Shown here in pieces: positions 1-8,606 of a DNA stretch of 64,000 nt. A program made the translations under genes and the position numbers. The DNA is from Bacteroidales bacterium (GTDB lineage: Bacteria; Bacteroidota; Bacteroidia; Bacteroidales; ML635J-15): the NCBI GenBank assembly GCA_017617125.1, contig JAFZWY010000044.1, positions 1-64,000 of the forward strand, read 5' to 3'. Below the pieces are notes generated by a model, which did no database searches, was not told where the DNA came from, and saw only the letters and a program-made list of their open reading frames with translations. Within the stretch, counting starts at the first letter, position 1. Every line of letters begins with the position of its first letter.

Positions 1-1
1 A

Positions 2-457
2 TCAGTTAGAAATTCAAGAAGAAACCAGAATGTATGGCTTCCGTCAATTTTCGATGACTTCTTCACCGATGATTTTATGGGCGTTCCTGTCAGCAGGCAG
101 TTCGCAACACCTGCGGTAAACATCAAGGAAACCGAAAAGAATTACGATATCCAGATTGCCGCACCAGGCATGACAAAGGATGACTTTAAGTTGAGTATCA
201 ACGAGAACAACGAGCTCGTAATCTCACTGGAGAAGAACGACAAGAAAGAGGAGAAAAACGACAAGGACGAAAAGCACGGAACTTGGTTGCGCCGTGAGTT
301 CTCATACGCTTCGTACTCGCAGAGTTTTGTAATCCCCGAAGATGTTGAGATTGAAAAGATTGGCGCAAAAATGGAACATGGTGTCCTGAATATAGACTTG
401 CCAAAGAAGGAAGTCGTCAACAAGACTCCTGCAACACGGCAGATTGCAATTCAATAA
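2..457 (+). CDS. Small heat shock protein Hsp20 (5' end outside window)
   Basis: Alpha-crystallin-type ATP-independent holdase that binds unfolding proteins in the cytoplasm. The reading frame is open from base 2, and the residues before the first ATG (base 77) read WLPSIFDDFFTDDF, the usual N-terminal arm of Bacteroidota Hsp20 proteins. The true start therefore lies left of the window and ATG 77 is internal. The alpha-crystallin domain follows (VNIKETEKNYDIQIAAPGM, then GVLNIDLPKK near the end). A lysine/glutamate-rich insert (KNDKKEEKNDKDEKHG) in the middle of the domain is typical of this lineage. A hairpin terminator follows 20 bases after the stop. Family assignment is firm; the 5' boundary is not visible. 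Confidence 0.93.
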   Translation, partial: SVRNSRRNQNVWLPSIFDDFFTDDFMGVPVSRQFATPAVNIKETEKNYDIQIAAPGMTKDDFKLSINENNELVISLEKNDKKEEKNDKDEKHGTWLRREFSYASYSQSFVIPEDVEIEKIGAKMEHGVLNIDLPKKEVVNKTPATRQIAIQ

Positions 458-476
458 TTGTATTCCGTTATGTAAT

Positions 477-511
477 AAAAAATGGCGATTGCATTGCAAC
501 CGCCATTTTTT
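477..511 (+). terminator. Rho-independent terminator after hsp20
   Basis: The left arm AAATGGCGATTGCA pairs with TGCAACCGCCATTT, with one mismatch in a 14-bp stem, and is followed by a run of T on the plus strand. It sits 20 bases after the Hsp20 stop codon. Confidence 0.75.
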
Positions 512-526
512 GTTAGATTTTGAACC

Positions 527-599
527 GTCATTCCGCAAGCCTGAACGTACACGCGATACAGAATGTGGAGCGTTGTAATGTTCGGCTATGCGGAATCTC
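527..599 (+). repeat. ATTCCG-type interspersed repeat, copy a
   Basis: Begins GTCATTCCG and ends CGGAATCTC, so its ends are inverted (ATTCCGCA...TGCGGAAT) and can fold back. It shares both ends with an inverted copy at 630-696 and a direct copy at 28406-28472. The interior differs more from those two than they do from each other. It lies in non-coding DNA. Confidence 0.7.
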
Positions 600-629
600 T
601 TAATTGGTAAGTATAATACGTTTCTAAAG

Positions 630-696
630 GAGATTCCGTATAAGTGAACTCACAAGCAACGTTCCTTATGCTGTTCGTTCTACTTTACGGAATGAC
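630..696 (-). repeat. ATTCCG-type interspersed repeat, copy b (inverted)
   Basis: Reverse complement begins GTCATTCCGTAAAG and ends ACGGAATCTC, exactly 67 bp. Aligned by eye it matches the 67-bp copy at 28406-28472 at roughly three quarters of positions, including the shared inner stretch CTTGTGAGTT. It faces copy a across a 30-bp spacer, so the two copies together form a long imperfect inverted repeat. Confidence 0.72.
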
Positions 697-715
697 ATCC
701 TGTGTATTTCTTGGC

Positions 716-1366
716 TTATATATAATTCCAAATTTCTTCTGGCTTTTCAATTGTAATGTCGGCTCCCGATTCTATTAGCTCTTTCTTGGTTCTGAATCCC
801 CAGAGCACACCCATGGCGGTAAGACCTGCATTTTTCGCTGTGACCATATCGACGTTTGAATCACCAAGGTAGAGGATTTCGTCCTTTTCTACAGGACACA
901 ATTCTATTATTTTGTTGACTATAGTCGGGTCGGGCTTTGTGGGGACTTCCGGACCTGTGCCAATAGTCGCTACAAACTTTATGTCGGGAAAGTAGAAGTT
1001 TACAACGGCATCGACACCTTCCTGGTATTTGTTAGATGCGACGGCAATGTTTATGCCTTTTGCGTTCAGTTGTTTTAGCAGTGTAATTATGCCTTCGTAG
1101 GGACAGGTTTCCTCGTGCAGGTGTCCGTTGTAGCGGACGATGAACTCATCTAATATCTGACGGCAGAAATCATCGTCGGTGCGGTATTCTTCTGGCAGAG
1201 CAAGCCTTATGAGCCTGCGTATTCCCGAACCGATAAAGTAGCGGTATTCATCGTGTGTGTGAAGCGGAAAACCATGTTGCTGCAGAACCCAGTTGCAGGC
1301 GTTTGTCAAGTCGCCGATGGTGTTGAGCAGTGTGCCGTCGAGGTCGAATATTATGAGTTTTGTCAT
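716..1366 (-). CDS. HAD-family hydrolase, phosphoglycolate phosphatase-like
   Basis: Cytoplasmic phosphatase of the haloacid dehalogenase superfamily, probably acting on a small phospho-metabolite such as 2-phosphoglycolate. All four HAD motifs are visible in 216 residues: FDLDGTL at residues 7-13 (Asp8 nucleophile, Asp10 acid/base), VASNK (motif II), TKPDP (motif III lysine) and GDSNVD (motif IV metal site). The insertion after motif I is an alpha-helical cap (subclass IA), as in Gph. Substrate cannot be read from sequence; pyrophosphatase PpaX is an alternative. A TAnnTTTG element lies 20 bases upstream of the start codon. Confidence 0.85.
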   Translation of the reverse strand: MTKLIIFDLDGTLLNTIGDLTNACNWVLQQHGFPLHTHDEYRYFIGSGIRRLIRLALPEEYRTDDDFCRQILDEFIVRYNGHLHEETCPYEGIITLLKQLNAKGINIAVASNKYQEGVDAVVNFYFPDIKFVATIGTGPEVPTKPDPTIVNKIIELCPVEKDEILYLGDSNVDMVTAKNAGLTAMGVLWGFRTKKELIESGADITIEKPEEIWNYI

Positions 1367-1385
1367 TGTCGTAATTTTGAGGATG

Positions 1386-1393
1386 CAAAGGTA
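1386..1393 (-). promoter_or_regulatory. Bacteroidota -7 element (TACCTTTG) for HAD phosphatase
   Basis: CAAAGGTA on the plus strand reads TACCTTTG on the minus strand and matches the Bacteroidota consensus TAnnTTTG. It is placed 20 bases before the start codon at 1366. Confidence 0.65.
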
Positions 1394-1429
1394 CAGAATA
1401 TAGATGGTACTGCAAAAATGTGCAAATAC

Positions 1430-1485
1430 AAAAAACGTGGTTCGTCATCCTGGACTTGTTTCAGGATCTGGAACCACGTTTTTTT
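1430..1485 (-). terminator. Terminator of the M49 peptidase gene, with a nested repeat hairpin
   Basis: Outer arms AAAAAACGTGGTTC and GAACCACGTTTTTT form a 14-bp stem with T-runs on both strands, so it could work bidirectionally. Its gene is the minus-strand M49 peptidase ending at 1498. The loop contains a second hairpin, ATCCTGGA-CTTGT-TTCAGGAT (1447-1467), of the same form as the element at 8566-8586. Confidence 0.8.
1447..1467 (+). repeat. CTTGT-loop hairpin repeat, copy 1
   Basis: 8-bp stem (ATCCTGGA / TTCAGGAT, one G.T pair) closed by a CTTGT pentaloop, within the longer string TCGTCATCCTGGACTTGT. The related minus-strand copy at 8566-8586 has a compensatory C-G to G-C exchange in the stem. 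Confidence 0.6.
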
Positions 1486-1497
1486 CTTATGATGTTT

Positions 1498-3570
1498 CTA
1501 GAACTTCGGCTTTATAGAATAATTCTTACTCAACCAAAGCATCTGTTCTGCAAAATTGTCGGGGTAGGAGATTTCAATATCCTTCAGGTTGCCCTTTTCG
1601 TCGAATACCTGAGTGAGTTTCGGATTTACAAAGCCTCCGTAAGGTGCGAGGTTCAAAGCGCGGTAGCGTTCGAGCACTTCCTTGTGGAGTTCCGGATCAA
1701 CCTTTACAGCGTATTTCTCAACCATTGCTGCGCCTGCTGCGTAGTCGCCTTCCGACTTGATGCGCTGGATTTCGGCAAGCAGAGTTCCAAAGAGTTCACG
1801 TAGTTTTACATAGTCGTTTACTTTTACGTATGTCTTGCCGTCCTTCTTGAACATTTCTATTACATTGTCGTCCTTGCCGTTTTCGTAGCACCAGCGCGAA
1901 ATGAGTGCGCGGTTACGCATGTGGGCTTCCTCGATGTTCTTGCCTTCCTGTATGCGGGTAAGCTGAGTGATAAGCCCGTTGCGGATATAACCGTCGTATT
2001 CGGCTTTGTAGGCCTCCTTGTCGGGCAAAAGTCCGAGTTCAACCATCTTGTCGTCGGCAAGGTAGTAAAGTCCGAAAAGGTCGGCGCGTGCTTCTTCCAA
2101 TGTCGAAGAATGTTCCTTTAGAGCGTTGGGGTCGGTGTCGGGCAAAAGTTGACCGCTACCGTGACCAAGACATTCGTGAAGGTCGGTGTGAAGGTTGTCG
2201 GTAAGTGAACTGTACTTCTTTGTTCTTTCAATTTCTTCCTTGCTGGCTGCAAATTCTTCGAGACTTCCGCCGCGCTGCAATGCTGCCTGGTCGTAGGCGT
2301 AGGTGAGGTTAGTAATGGTAACCGACTTTGAGCCGTGGTCTTTGCGAATCCAGTCGGCGTTAGGCAGGTTGATTCCGATTGGCGGAGCCGGGAAGCAGTC
2401 GCCACCGAGGGCAACAACGTTGATGGCCTTCGCAGAAACACCTTTTACCTTTTCCTTCTTGAAACGCTTGTCAACCGGGCTGTTGTCCTCGAACCACTGT
2501 GCGTTTTCGCTTATAAGCTTGGTCATCTTGGTGGCTTCGATGTCCTTGAAGTCAACAATAGCTTCCCAGGTAGCCTTAAGTCCCAGTGGGTCACCGTAGT
2601 TTTCGATGAAGCCGTTTACATAGTCCACGCGTGGGTCGGTATTTTCTGCCCACATAACATTGTACTCGTCCCAGGTTGTGAGGTCGCCGGTATTGTAGTA
2701 GTCGATAAGCTTGCGAAGTTCTGCTTTCTGGACATCGCTTTCGGCAAATTCGATTGCTTTTTCAAGGTTCTCGACAATCTTTTCGATTGTTTCGCTGTAC
2801 ATTCCGCCAATCTTGTAGGTGCGCTCGATAATGTCACCCGAGTCGGCAGTCTTTATCAGCTTTGAGTTCAGACCTTTCGAAATAGGCCTTGCTGTGTCGG
2901 AAACCTGCATTTTGTTGTAGTAGTCTTCGACTTCCTTAGCAGTAAGGTTCTCGTAGAAGTTGTTGCACGACTGTGCAATGATGTCAACACCCTCGGCAGT
3001 GTTGTTCTTGCTCTGGTATTTGTCGGGGTTGAAGATGATGTCGCAGAGAAGGTCGGTGAACTCATTTTTGTCCATCCCTTCGGTTGCATTCATTGCAATG
3101 TAGCCGTCCTTCGACTGTTCGAGCAGCATTCTGAAATATTCCTCGGAGAACTTCGGTGTGAACTTGTCGTTGGAATAGTGGTGGTGGATGCCATTTGCAA
3201 ACCATACTTTCTTAAGGTATATCTCGAAGTTTTTCCACTCTTCGCATTCCTTGTCGCCTTCGTAGGTTGTGTAAATGCCTTCCAAAGTGTTACGAATCAT
3301 TAGGTTGTACTTGAAGAACTGGTCGTACAATATGTCGCGTCCCCAGTAGGTGGCTTCGGCAAGATAGTAGATAAACTGCTTTTGCTGCAACGACAGCGAA
3401 TCCCAGTCGGGAACCTGGTAGCGCATTACCTTGATATCGTCGAACTGGTCGATCTGCCATTGGAATTCCTGTTCCTCGGCGGTTTTTGCTTCTTCTTTCT
3501 TTTCTGTGCACGATGACACGATTAAACTTCCGCTAAGCATAATCATCATTAGTCTTGTTAAGTTTTTCAT
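1498..3570 (-). CDS. Dipeptidyl peptidase III, family M49 lipoprotein
   Basis: Zinc metallopeptidase that removes dipeptides from the N-termini of oligopeptides. The M49 hallmark HECLGH (HEXXGH) appears about residue 465, followed 26 residues later by EEARADLFGLYYL, which supplies the third zinc ligand. The Cys in HECLGH is the form known in Bacteroidota DPP III. A signal peptide ends in a lipobox (LIVSSC), so the enzyme is probably a lipoprotein of the periplasm or outer membrane. A start at 3576 (MYMKNL) is also possible; 3570 gives the more normal signal peptide. The 690-residue length fits the family. Genome pipelines sometimes mislabel this family as dihydrofolate reductase. A promoter and a terminator bracket it, so it appears monocistronic. 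A shorter M49 relative lies at 28502. Confidence 0.9.
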   Translation of the reverse strand: MKNLTRLMMIMLSGSLIVSSCTEKKEEAKTAEEQEFQWQIDQFDDIKVMRYQVPDWDSLSLQQKQFIYYLAEATYWGRDILYDQFFKYNLMIRNTLEGIYTTYEGDKECEEWKNFEIYLKKVWFANGIHHHYSNDKFTPKFSEEYFRMLLEQSKDGYIAMNATEGMDKNEFTDLLCDIIFNPDKYQSKNNTAEGVDIIAQSCNNFYENLTAKEVEDYYNKMQVSDTARPISKGLNSKLIKTADSGDIIERTYKIGGMYSETIEKIVENLEKAIEFAESDVQKAELRKLIDYYNTGDLTTWDEYNVMWAENTDPRVDYVNGFIENYGDPLGLKATWEAIVDFKDIEATKMTKLISENAQWFEDNSPVDKRFKKEKVKGVSAKAINVVALGGDCFPAPPIGINLPNADWIRKDHGSKSVTITNLTYAYDQAALQRGGSLEEFAASKEEIERTKKYSSLTDNLHTDLHECLGHGSGQLLPDTDPNALKEHSSTLEEARADLFGLYYLADDKMVELGLLPDKEAYKAEYDGYIRNGLITQLTRIQEGKNIEEAHMRNRALISRWCYENGKDDNVIEMFKKDGKTYVKVNDYVKLRELFGTLLAEIQRIKSEGDYAAGAAMVEKYAVKVDPELHKEVLERYRALNLAPYGGFVNPKLTQVFDEKGNLKDIEISYPDNFAEQMLWLSKNYSIKPKF

Positions 3571-3626
3571 ATACAATATTGTTAAATAAAAAAATATGTT
3601 GCCGTGCTATGTCGCAAGGCGGTATG

Positions 3627-3634
3627 CAAAGTTA
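3627..3634 (-). promoter_or_regulatory. -7 element (TAACTTTG) for the M49 peptidase
   Basis: CAAAGTTA on the plus strand reads TAACTTTG on the minus strand, about 57 bases before the chosen start codon. Confidence 0.6.
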
Positions 3635-3655
3635 GTTCTTTTTTGCAATGCAAAA

Positions 3656-3690
3656 TAAAAAAAGGATAGCCGAAGCTATCCTTTCAAAAA
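3656..3690 (-). terminator. Terminator of the repeat-containing T9SS cargo gene
   Basis: AAAGGATAGC and GCTATCCTTT form a 10-bp perfect stem with a TTCG tetraloop on the minus strand, followed by seven T residues. It lies 27 bases beyond the stop codon at 3711. Confidence 0.85.
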
Positions 3691-3710
3691 AAATGTAGAT
3701 TTGGGTGTGT

Positions 3711-6700
3711 TTACTTCATTACAGAAATTCTTCTGTTTGTAACGTTGCCGTTAGCATCGCGTATAATCAGGATGTAATGTCCCGAAAGCATGTTGTCGGT
3801 TGAAACGCTTGTGTAATCGCTAGAAATGTTGTCGATTGACATAATTTCTTTACCGAGAATATCACAAATTCTAATCGATTCGATGCTGTTGCCTTCAATG
3901 TTGATTACGTCCTTAGCAGGAACTGGGTAAACATTGATTTCGGTCATTTCGTTTTCGTCGATACCGCTTGTGGTGATAGTGAGGTGAAGTGTTACAACAC
4001 TATCGCAACCGTTAGTAGCAGTGAATGTCTGAGTGTAGTCGCCGCTGATTGTGTAGGTTTCTTCGTTCCAAGTATACGAATCCTGAGCTTCTACAGTGAT
4101 TTCATTGGTAACAGCCTCGTTGATTGTGAGGTGGAGAGTTACCACGCTGTCGCAACCGTTAGCAGCAGTTAATGTGATAGTGTAATCACCGCTTTCATTG
4201 TATGTTTCGTTGTTCCAAGTGTACGAACCACAAGCGCTAGCATTGATTTCATTGGTAACAGCCTCGTTGATTGTGAGGTGGAGAGTTACCACACTGTCGC
4301 AACCGTTAACAGCAGTTAATGTGATAGTGTAATCACCGCTTACATTGTAAGTTTCGTTGTTCCAAGTGTACGAACCACAAGCTGCAGCATTAATTTCATT
4401 GGTAACAGCCTCGTTGATTGTGAGGTGGAGAGTTACCACGCTGTCGCAACCGTTAGCAGCAGTTAATGTGATAGTGTAATCACCGCTAGCATTGTAAGTT
4501 TCGTTGTTCCAAGTGTACGAACCGCAAGCTGCAGCATTAATTTCATTGGTAACAGCCTCGTTGATTGTGAGGTGGAGAGTTACCACGCTATCGCAATCGT
4601 TAGCAGCAGTTAATGTGATAGTGTAATCACCGCTTTCATTGTAAGTTTCGTTGTTCCAAGTGTACGAACCACAAGCGCTAGCTGAGAATTCGTGTGAAAC
4701 AGCTTGGTTGATTGTCAAGTGCAATGTTACAATGCTATCGCAACTATTTGCTGTATTGAAATTCTGAGTGTAATCACCGCTTGCAGAATATATTTGGTTG
4801 TTCCATGTGTAGTTTTCGCATGCTGTAGCATAAAATTCTTGTTCAGCTGATTGGTTGATTGTCAAATGAAGAGTAATCAAACTGTCGCAACCTTCTGCCA
4901 TTGGTACTGTATGATAGAAGTCGCCGCTTTCTGTGTATGGCTGTTCGTACCAAGTGTAGCTGTCGCATGCGGTAATATATTCATCGCGAGTAGGAGCTTC
5001 GGTAATAGTAAGGTGAAGTGTTACTACGCTGTCGCAACCGTTAGCAGCAGTGAATGTCTGAGTATAATCACCACTTGTTGTGTAGGTTTCGTTGTTCCAA
5101 GTGTAAATTCCACATTCGGTATCGTTGAATTCGTAAGCAACTGGCTGGTTGATTGTGAGGTGGAGAGTTACCACGCTGTCGCAATCGTTAGCAGCAGTGA
5201 ATGTCTGTGTATAATCGCCGCTTGCATTGTAAGTTTCGTTGTTCCATGTGTAAGTTTCGCATCCATTTGCTGAGAATTCATGAGCAACTGGCTGGTTGAT
5301 TGTAAGGTGGAGAGTTACCACGCTGTCGCAACCGTTAGCAGCAGTGAATGTCTGAGTGTAGTCACCGCTTGCATTGTAGGTTTCGTTGTTCCATACATAT
5401 GTTTCGCATCCATTTGCGGAGAATTCATGAGCAACCGGCTGGTTGATTGTAAGGTGGAGAGTTACCACGCTGTCGCAATCGTTAGCAGCAGTGAATGTCT
5501 GTGTATAATCGCCACTTGCATCGTAAGTCTGGTTGTTCCATGTGTAAGATTCGCATGCAGCAACTGAAAATTCATTGTTAACCGGCTGGTTGATTGTGAG
5601 GTGCAATGTTACTACGCTGTCACATCCGTTAGCAGCAGTGAATGTCTGAGTGTAATCACCGCTTGCATTGTATGATTGTTCATTCCAAGCATACGAACCA
5701 CATGCGGTTGCTGAAAATTCGTTGGCAACAGGATGGTTTATATTTAGGTGGAGGGTAACTGTGCTGTCGCAGCCACAGAATGAAGTAAATGTGCTGGCGT
5801 AGTCACCGCTGGTGGTGTAAGTTTGGTTATTCCATGTATATGATTCACATGCGTTAACTGTTGATTCATTATTAGACGGATGTCCAATAGTGAGGTGAAG
5901 AGTTACGATACTGTCACGAGGACCAACTGTATAAGTCTTTGTGTAATCGCCCGATGCGGTGTATTCTGTTCCATCCCAAGTGAATGAACCGCAGGCACTT
6001 TGTGAAAATTCGTGATGTATTGGGTTATAAATGAATTCAATGTCATCAATAAAAAGGGCATCTCCTGATGAACCTCCGCCAGGTTCAGCATTTGTTGAGA
6101 AGGTTATCAATACGTACTGCGGGTCGTTGCATGTGTATCCATCATATATAATAGGAGTTGAATGACGTTGCCATGTGCTTCCATTGTTGGTGAAGTTGTA
6201 TGACGGAACACCTCCAACAATGTGACTTTGGTATCCGCTGCTATTTGATGCCAGCGGGTCTTTCAAGTCGTAGTTGTCGTGTATATAAAGGTGGCAGCAT
6301 GATTGTGAAGCGTCGCTAGCATTTACTGCCTTTGCCCAGAAAACAATTGAGTCTGGCTTTGCATTCAAACGGTGGTTGAAAAGCGTATCTCCAGTCATTG
6401 TTTGGTTACAGTTTTTTGTGCTTGTGGCTGTTGTTGAGCCAAGGTGCATTAGTCCGCTTGTAAGTGCTCCATTTGCAACTATGCCTAATGCAGATGTTGA
6501 GTAAATCTTACAAGAGTATTGTCCTGTTGAGCCTGGACGAACATCATCTGACCTTTGGTGCCTTGTGGAAGTTGCTGTACCACATCCTAATGCAGCTAAG
6601 CCTGTAAGTTCACAGCTTGCAGATGGAAATGAGTTCCAGCTTGTAGGTTCAGATGTTGCGCTTCCTGGCCACACCTCAAATCCTGGGTTTTCCAATTGAT

Positions 6701-6785
6701 AAACTTGTGTAAATGCTTTTTCTGAGTTAAAAATTAGTGCTGCGGTAATCATTACTGCTGCGCACAAAAATGTTAATTTCCTCAT
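3711..6785 (-). CDS. Secreted T9SS cargo protein with fourteen 49-residue repeats
   Basis: Large surface or secreted protein of 1,024 residues. A signal peptide occupies residues 1-26. Residues about 30-255 form a carbohydrate-binding-like N-terminal domain (ENPGFEVWP, AKPDSIVFWAKA, DALFIDDIEF) resembling the putative carbohydrate metabolism (PCMD) domains of Bacteroidota. Residues 265-950 are fourteen tandem 49-residue units of the type CGSYTWNNETY...SGDYT...GCDSVVTLHLTIN. The last about 74 residues (VYPVPAKDVINIEG...GHYILIIRDANG) are a T9SS C-terminal sorting domain. No catalytic motif is seen, so an adhesin or matrix role is inferred. A near-match to the -7 consensus (CACTTTTG) lies at 6813-6820. 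PorX and PorW of the export system are encoded next door. Confidence 0.85.
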   Translation of the reverse strand: MRKLTFLCAAVMITAALIFNSEKAFTQVYQLENPGFEVWPGSATSEPTSWNSFPSASCELTGLAALGCGTATSTRHQRSDDVRPGSTGQYSCKIYSTSALGIVANGALTSGLMHLGSTTATSTKNCNQTMTGDTLFNHRLNAKPDSIVFWAKAVNASDASQSCCHLYIHDNYDLKDPLASNSSGYQSHIVGGVPSYNFTNNGSTWQRHSTPIIYDGYTCNDPQYVLITFSTNAEPGGGSSGDALFIDDIEFIYNPIHHEFSQSACGSFTWDGTEYTASGDYTKTYTVGPRDSIVTLHLTIGHPSNNESTVNACESYTWNNQTYTTSGDYASTFTSFCGCDSTVTLHLNINHPVANEFSATACGSYAWNEQSYNASGDYTQTFTAANGCDSVVTLHLTINQPVNNEFSVAACESYTWNNQTYDASGDYTQTFTAANDCDSVVTLHLTINQPVAHEFSANGCETYVWNNETYNASGDYTQTFTAANGCDSVVTLHLTINQPVAHEFSANGCETYTWNNETYNASGDYTQTFTAANDCDSVVTLHLTINQPVAYEFNDTECGIYTWNNETYTTSGDYTQTFTAANGCDSVVTLHLTITEAPTRDEYITACDSYTWYEQPYTESGDFYHTVPMAEGCDSLITLHLTINQSAEQEFYATACENYTWNNQIYSASGDYTQNFNTANSCDSIVTLHLTINQAVSHEFSASACGSYTWNNETYNESGDYTITLTAANDCDSVVTLHLTINEAVTNEINAAACGSYTWNNETYNASGDYTITLTAANGCDSVVTLHLTINEAVTNEINAAACGSYTWNNETYNVSGDYTITLTAVNGCDSVVTLHLTINEAVTNEINASACGSYTWNNETYNESGDYTITLTAANGCDSVVTLHLTINEAVTNEITVEAQDSYTWNEETYTISGDYTQTFTATNGCDSVVTLHLTITTSGIDENEMTEINVYPVPAKDVINIEGNSIESIRICDILGKEIMSIDNISSDYTSVSTDNMLSGHYILIIRDANGNVTNRRISVMK
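3936..5993 (-). repeat. Fourteen tandem 147-bp coding repeats
   Basis: Each unit encodes 49 residues with no length variation. Units 10-13 (about 4080-4670) are almost identical at DNA level, while units 1, 2, 8 and 14 are more diverged. Unit 1 lacks the second cysteine and unit 14 the first. Confidence 0.92.
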
Positions 6786-6928
6786 GTCAAATTATTTTTT
6801 AAATTTTCGGCGCAAAAGTGCATTAATTTTACACTTTGGGTAGTTTTTATGCTCTTTATTTATTAACAGGATTGTTAATAATACGATGCTGTAAATAAAC
6901 GAGTTAATAAATTTATTAACAGGCTATA

Positions 6929-8485
6929 CTAAAATTTAGGCTTCATCGTTATGGCTGGAATTATCATTTCCTGAAGTGAAATTCCTCCGTGCTGGAAAGT
7001 ATTTTTGTAATACTTTACATAGTGGTTATAATTGTTAGGATATGCAAAAAAATCGTCGTTGCAGGAGAATATATATGTGGAGCTGATGTTCGTCTTTGGT
7101 AAGTATGCTTCGGCAGGATTTGTTATCTCATACACCTCTTTGGGGTTGTATGCGAGATTGCGTCCTTGCTTGTAACGCAGGTTGGTGGTGGTGGCTTTGT
7201 CGCCTATTACCTTCAGCGGATTCGAAATCTGTATGCTGCCGTGGTCGGTGCCGATTACAAGGTATACTCCGTGCTCGGCAAATGCTTTTAGCATGTCGAA
7301 CAATGGCGAAAGTTCGAACCACGACTTTGTGATCGACAGATAGGCCTCGGTGGTGTTGGTGAGTTCGCGCACCATGCGCTGGTCGGTGCCTGCGTGCGAA
7401 AGCGAATCCACAAAGTTGACAACAATGGAGATAAACTTGTTCTGCACAATGTTCTTTATGTTGTCGGTTATGTTTTTGCAGTTCTTAATGTCGGTAATCT
7501 TGTCGAAATACAGGCTCTGCTTTATGCTGAATCGGTTCATCATCGAGCGCAGCATGTCTTCTTCGTAGAGGTTCTTGCCGCCTTCCTCGTCGTCGTTTTT
7601 CCATAGTTCGGGGTAAAGCTTGTTGATTTCCGATGGCATGAGTCCCGAAAATATTGAATTGCGCGAATATTGTGTCGATGTGGGCAATATCGAGTAGAAC
7701 ATGTCTTCTTCGGAGGTTGTGTAGAACTGGCTCAAAATCGGTTCTATTGCTTTCCACTGGTCGAATCGCAGGTTGTCGATGAGCAGGAAAAGCACAGGCT
7801 TGCCTTCGTTTAGCAACGGGAAAACCTTTTCGCGAAGCAGGTTGGGGGAGAGTAGGGGCTTGTCGTCGCAGTCGGTGCGGAACCATTTGGTGTAGTTGCG
7901 CTTGATGTACTTTGAAAAACTGTTGTTGGCCTCGTCCATCTGCATCTTGAACACCTCGTCCATTGTGCTGTCCTTCGATTCCATAAGTTGCATTTCCCAG
8001 TAAACCAGCTTTCTGTAAACTTCGCACCATTCCTTGTGGTTCGACACTTCGTTAATCTTCATGCCAAGTTTTCCGAATTCCATCTGGTACGACGAGGTTG
8101 TCTTTTCGGTAATGAGGCGTTGCTTGTCGATGTTTTTCTTTATCGTCAGCAGTATCTGGTTTGGATTCACCGGTTTGATTAGGTAGTCGGTAATCTTAGA
8201 GCCGATAGCTTCGTCCATTATGTCCTCTTCCTCGCTTTTTGTAATCATTATTATAGGTGTATGCGGAAGTATGTCCTTTATTTGCGAAAGTGTTTCCAAA
8301 CCGCTGAGACCTGGCATATTTTCGTCGAGGAAGATTATATCGTAGTCGTTTTGCTTCGACAGTTCAATGGCGTCGGTTCCGTTGGTGGCGGTGTCAACGC
8401 TGTAGCCCTTGCCTTCAAGGAAGATGATATGCGGTTTCAGGAGGTCTATTTCGTCGTCGGTCCAAAGTATTCTAATTTGCTTCAT
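6929..8485 (-). CDS. porX: T9SS response regulator PorX (receiver + PglZ domain)
   Basis: Cytoplasmic response regulator needed for type IX secretion and its gene expression, working with the PorY kinase. Residues 1-120 are a CheY-like receiver: acidic pair Asp10/Asp11, phospho-acceptor Asp54 (FLDENMPG), Thr82 and Lys104 (LIKP). The rest is a PglZ domain of the alkaline-phosphatase superfamily, with FLLIDNLRFDQW and GTDHGS as metal-site segments; PorX proteins of this architecture are reported to act on nucleotides with zinc. The length of 518 residues matches the family. It is the last gene of a minus-strand run that also encodes PorW. No PorY or PorL/M/N genes are present in the window. Confidence 0.93.
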   Translation of the reverse strand: MKQIRILWTDDEIDLLKPHIIFLEGKGYSVDTATNGTDAIELSKQNDYDIIFLDENMPGLSGLETLSQIKDILPHTPIIMITKSEEEDIMDEAIGSKITDYLIKPVNPNQILLTIKKNIDKQRLITEKTTSSYQMEFGKLGMKINEVSNHKEWCEVYRKLVYWEMQLMESKDSTMDEVFKMQMDEANNSFSKYIKRNYTKWFRTDCDDKPLLSPNLLREKVFPLLNEGKPVLFLLIDNLRFDQWKAIEPILSQFYTTSEEDMFYSILPTSTQYSRNSIFSGLMPSEINKLYPELWKNDDEEGGKNLYEEDMLRSMMNRFSIKQSLYFDKITDIKNCKNITDNIKNIVQNKFISIVVNFVDSLSHAGTDQRMVRELTNTTEAYLSITKSWFELSPLFDMLKAFAEHGVYLVIGTDHGSIQISNPLKVIGDKATTTNLRYKQGRNLAYNPKEVYEITNPAEAYLPKTNISSTYIFSCNDDFFAYPNNYNHYVKYYKNTFQHGGISLQEMIIPAITMKPKF

Positions 8486-8565
8486 ATCGTTATTCGGTTA
8501 TTATTAATAAGGTAACGGAAAAAATAAGGAATTATTTTTTCCCGTAATGTATAAAACGTCAGCAT

Positions 8566-8586
8566 ATGCTGAAACAAGTTCAGCAT
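8566..8586 (-). repeat. CTTGT-loop hairpin repeat, copy 2
   Basis: On the minus strand ATGCTGAA-CTTGT-TTCAGCAT forms an 8-bp perfect stem with the same CTTGT loop as copy 1. It sits in the 120-base gap between porX and the preceding gene, where it could act as an attenuator or simply be a mobile repeat. Confidence 0.6.
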
Positions 8587-8606
8587 GATGAATGCCGTTT
8601 TTATTA

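Noticed and set aside
3936-5993. CRISPR-like regular repeats
   Set aside because: The 147-bp units have no unique spacers and encode protein repeats in frame.
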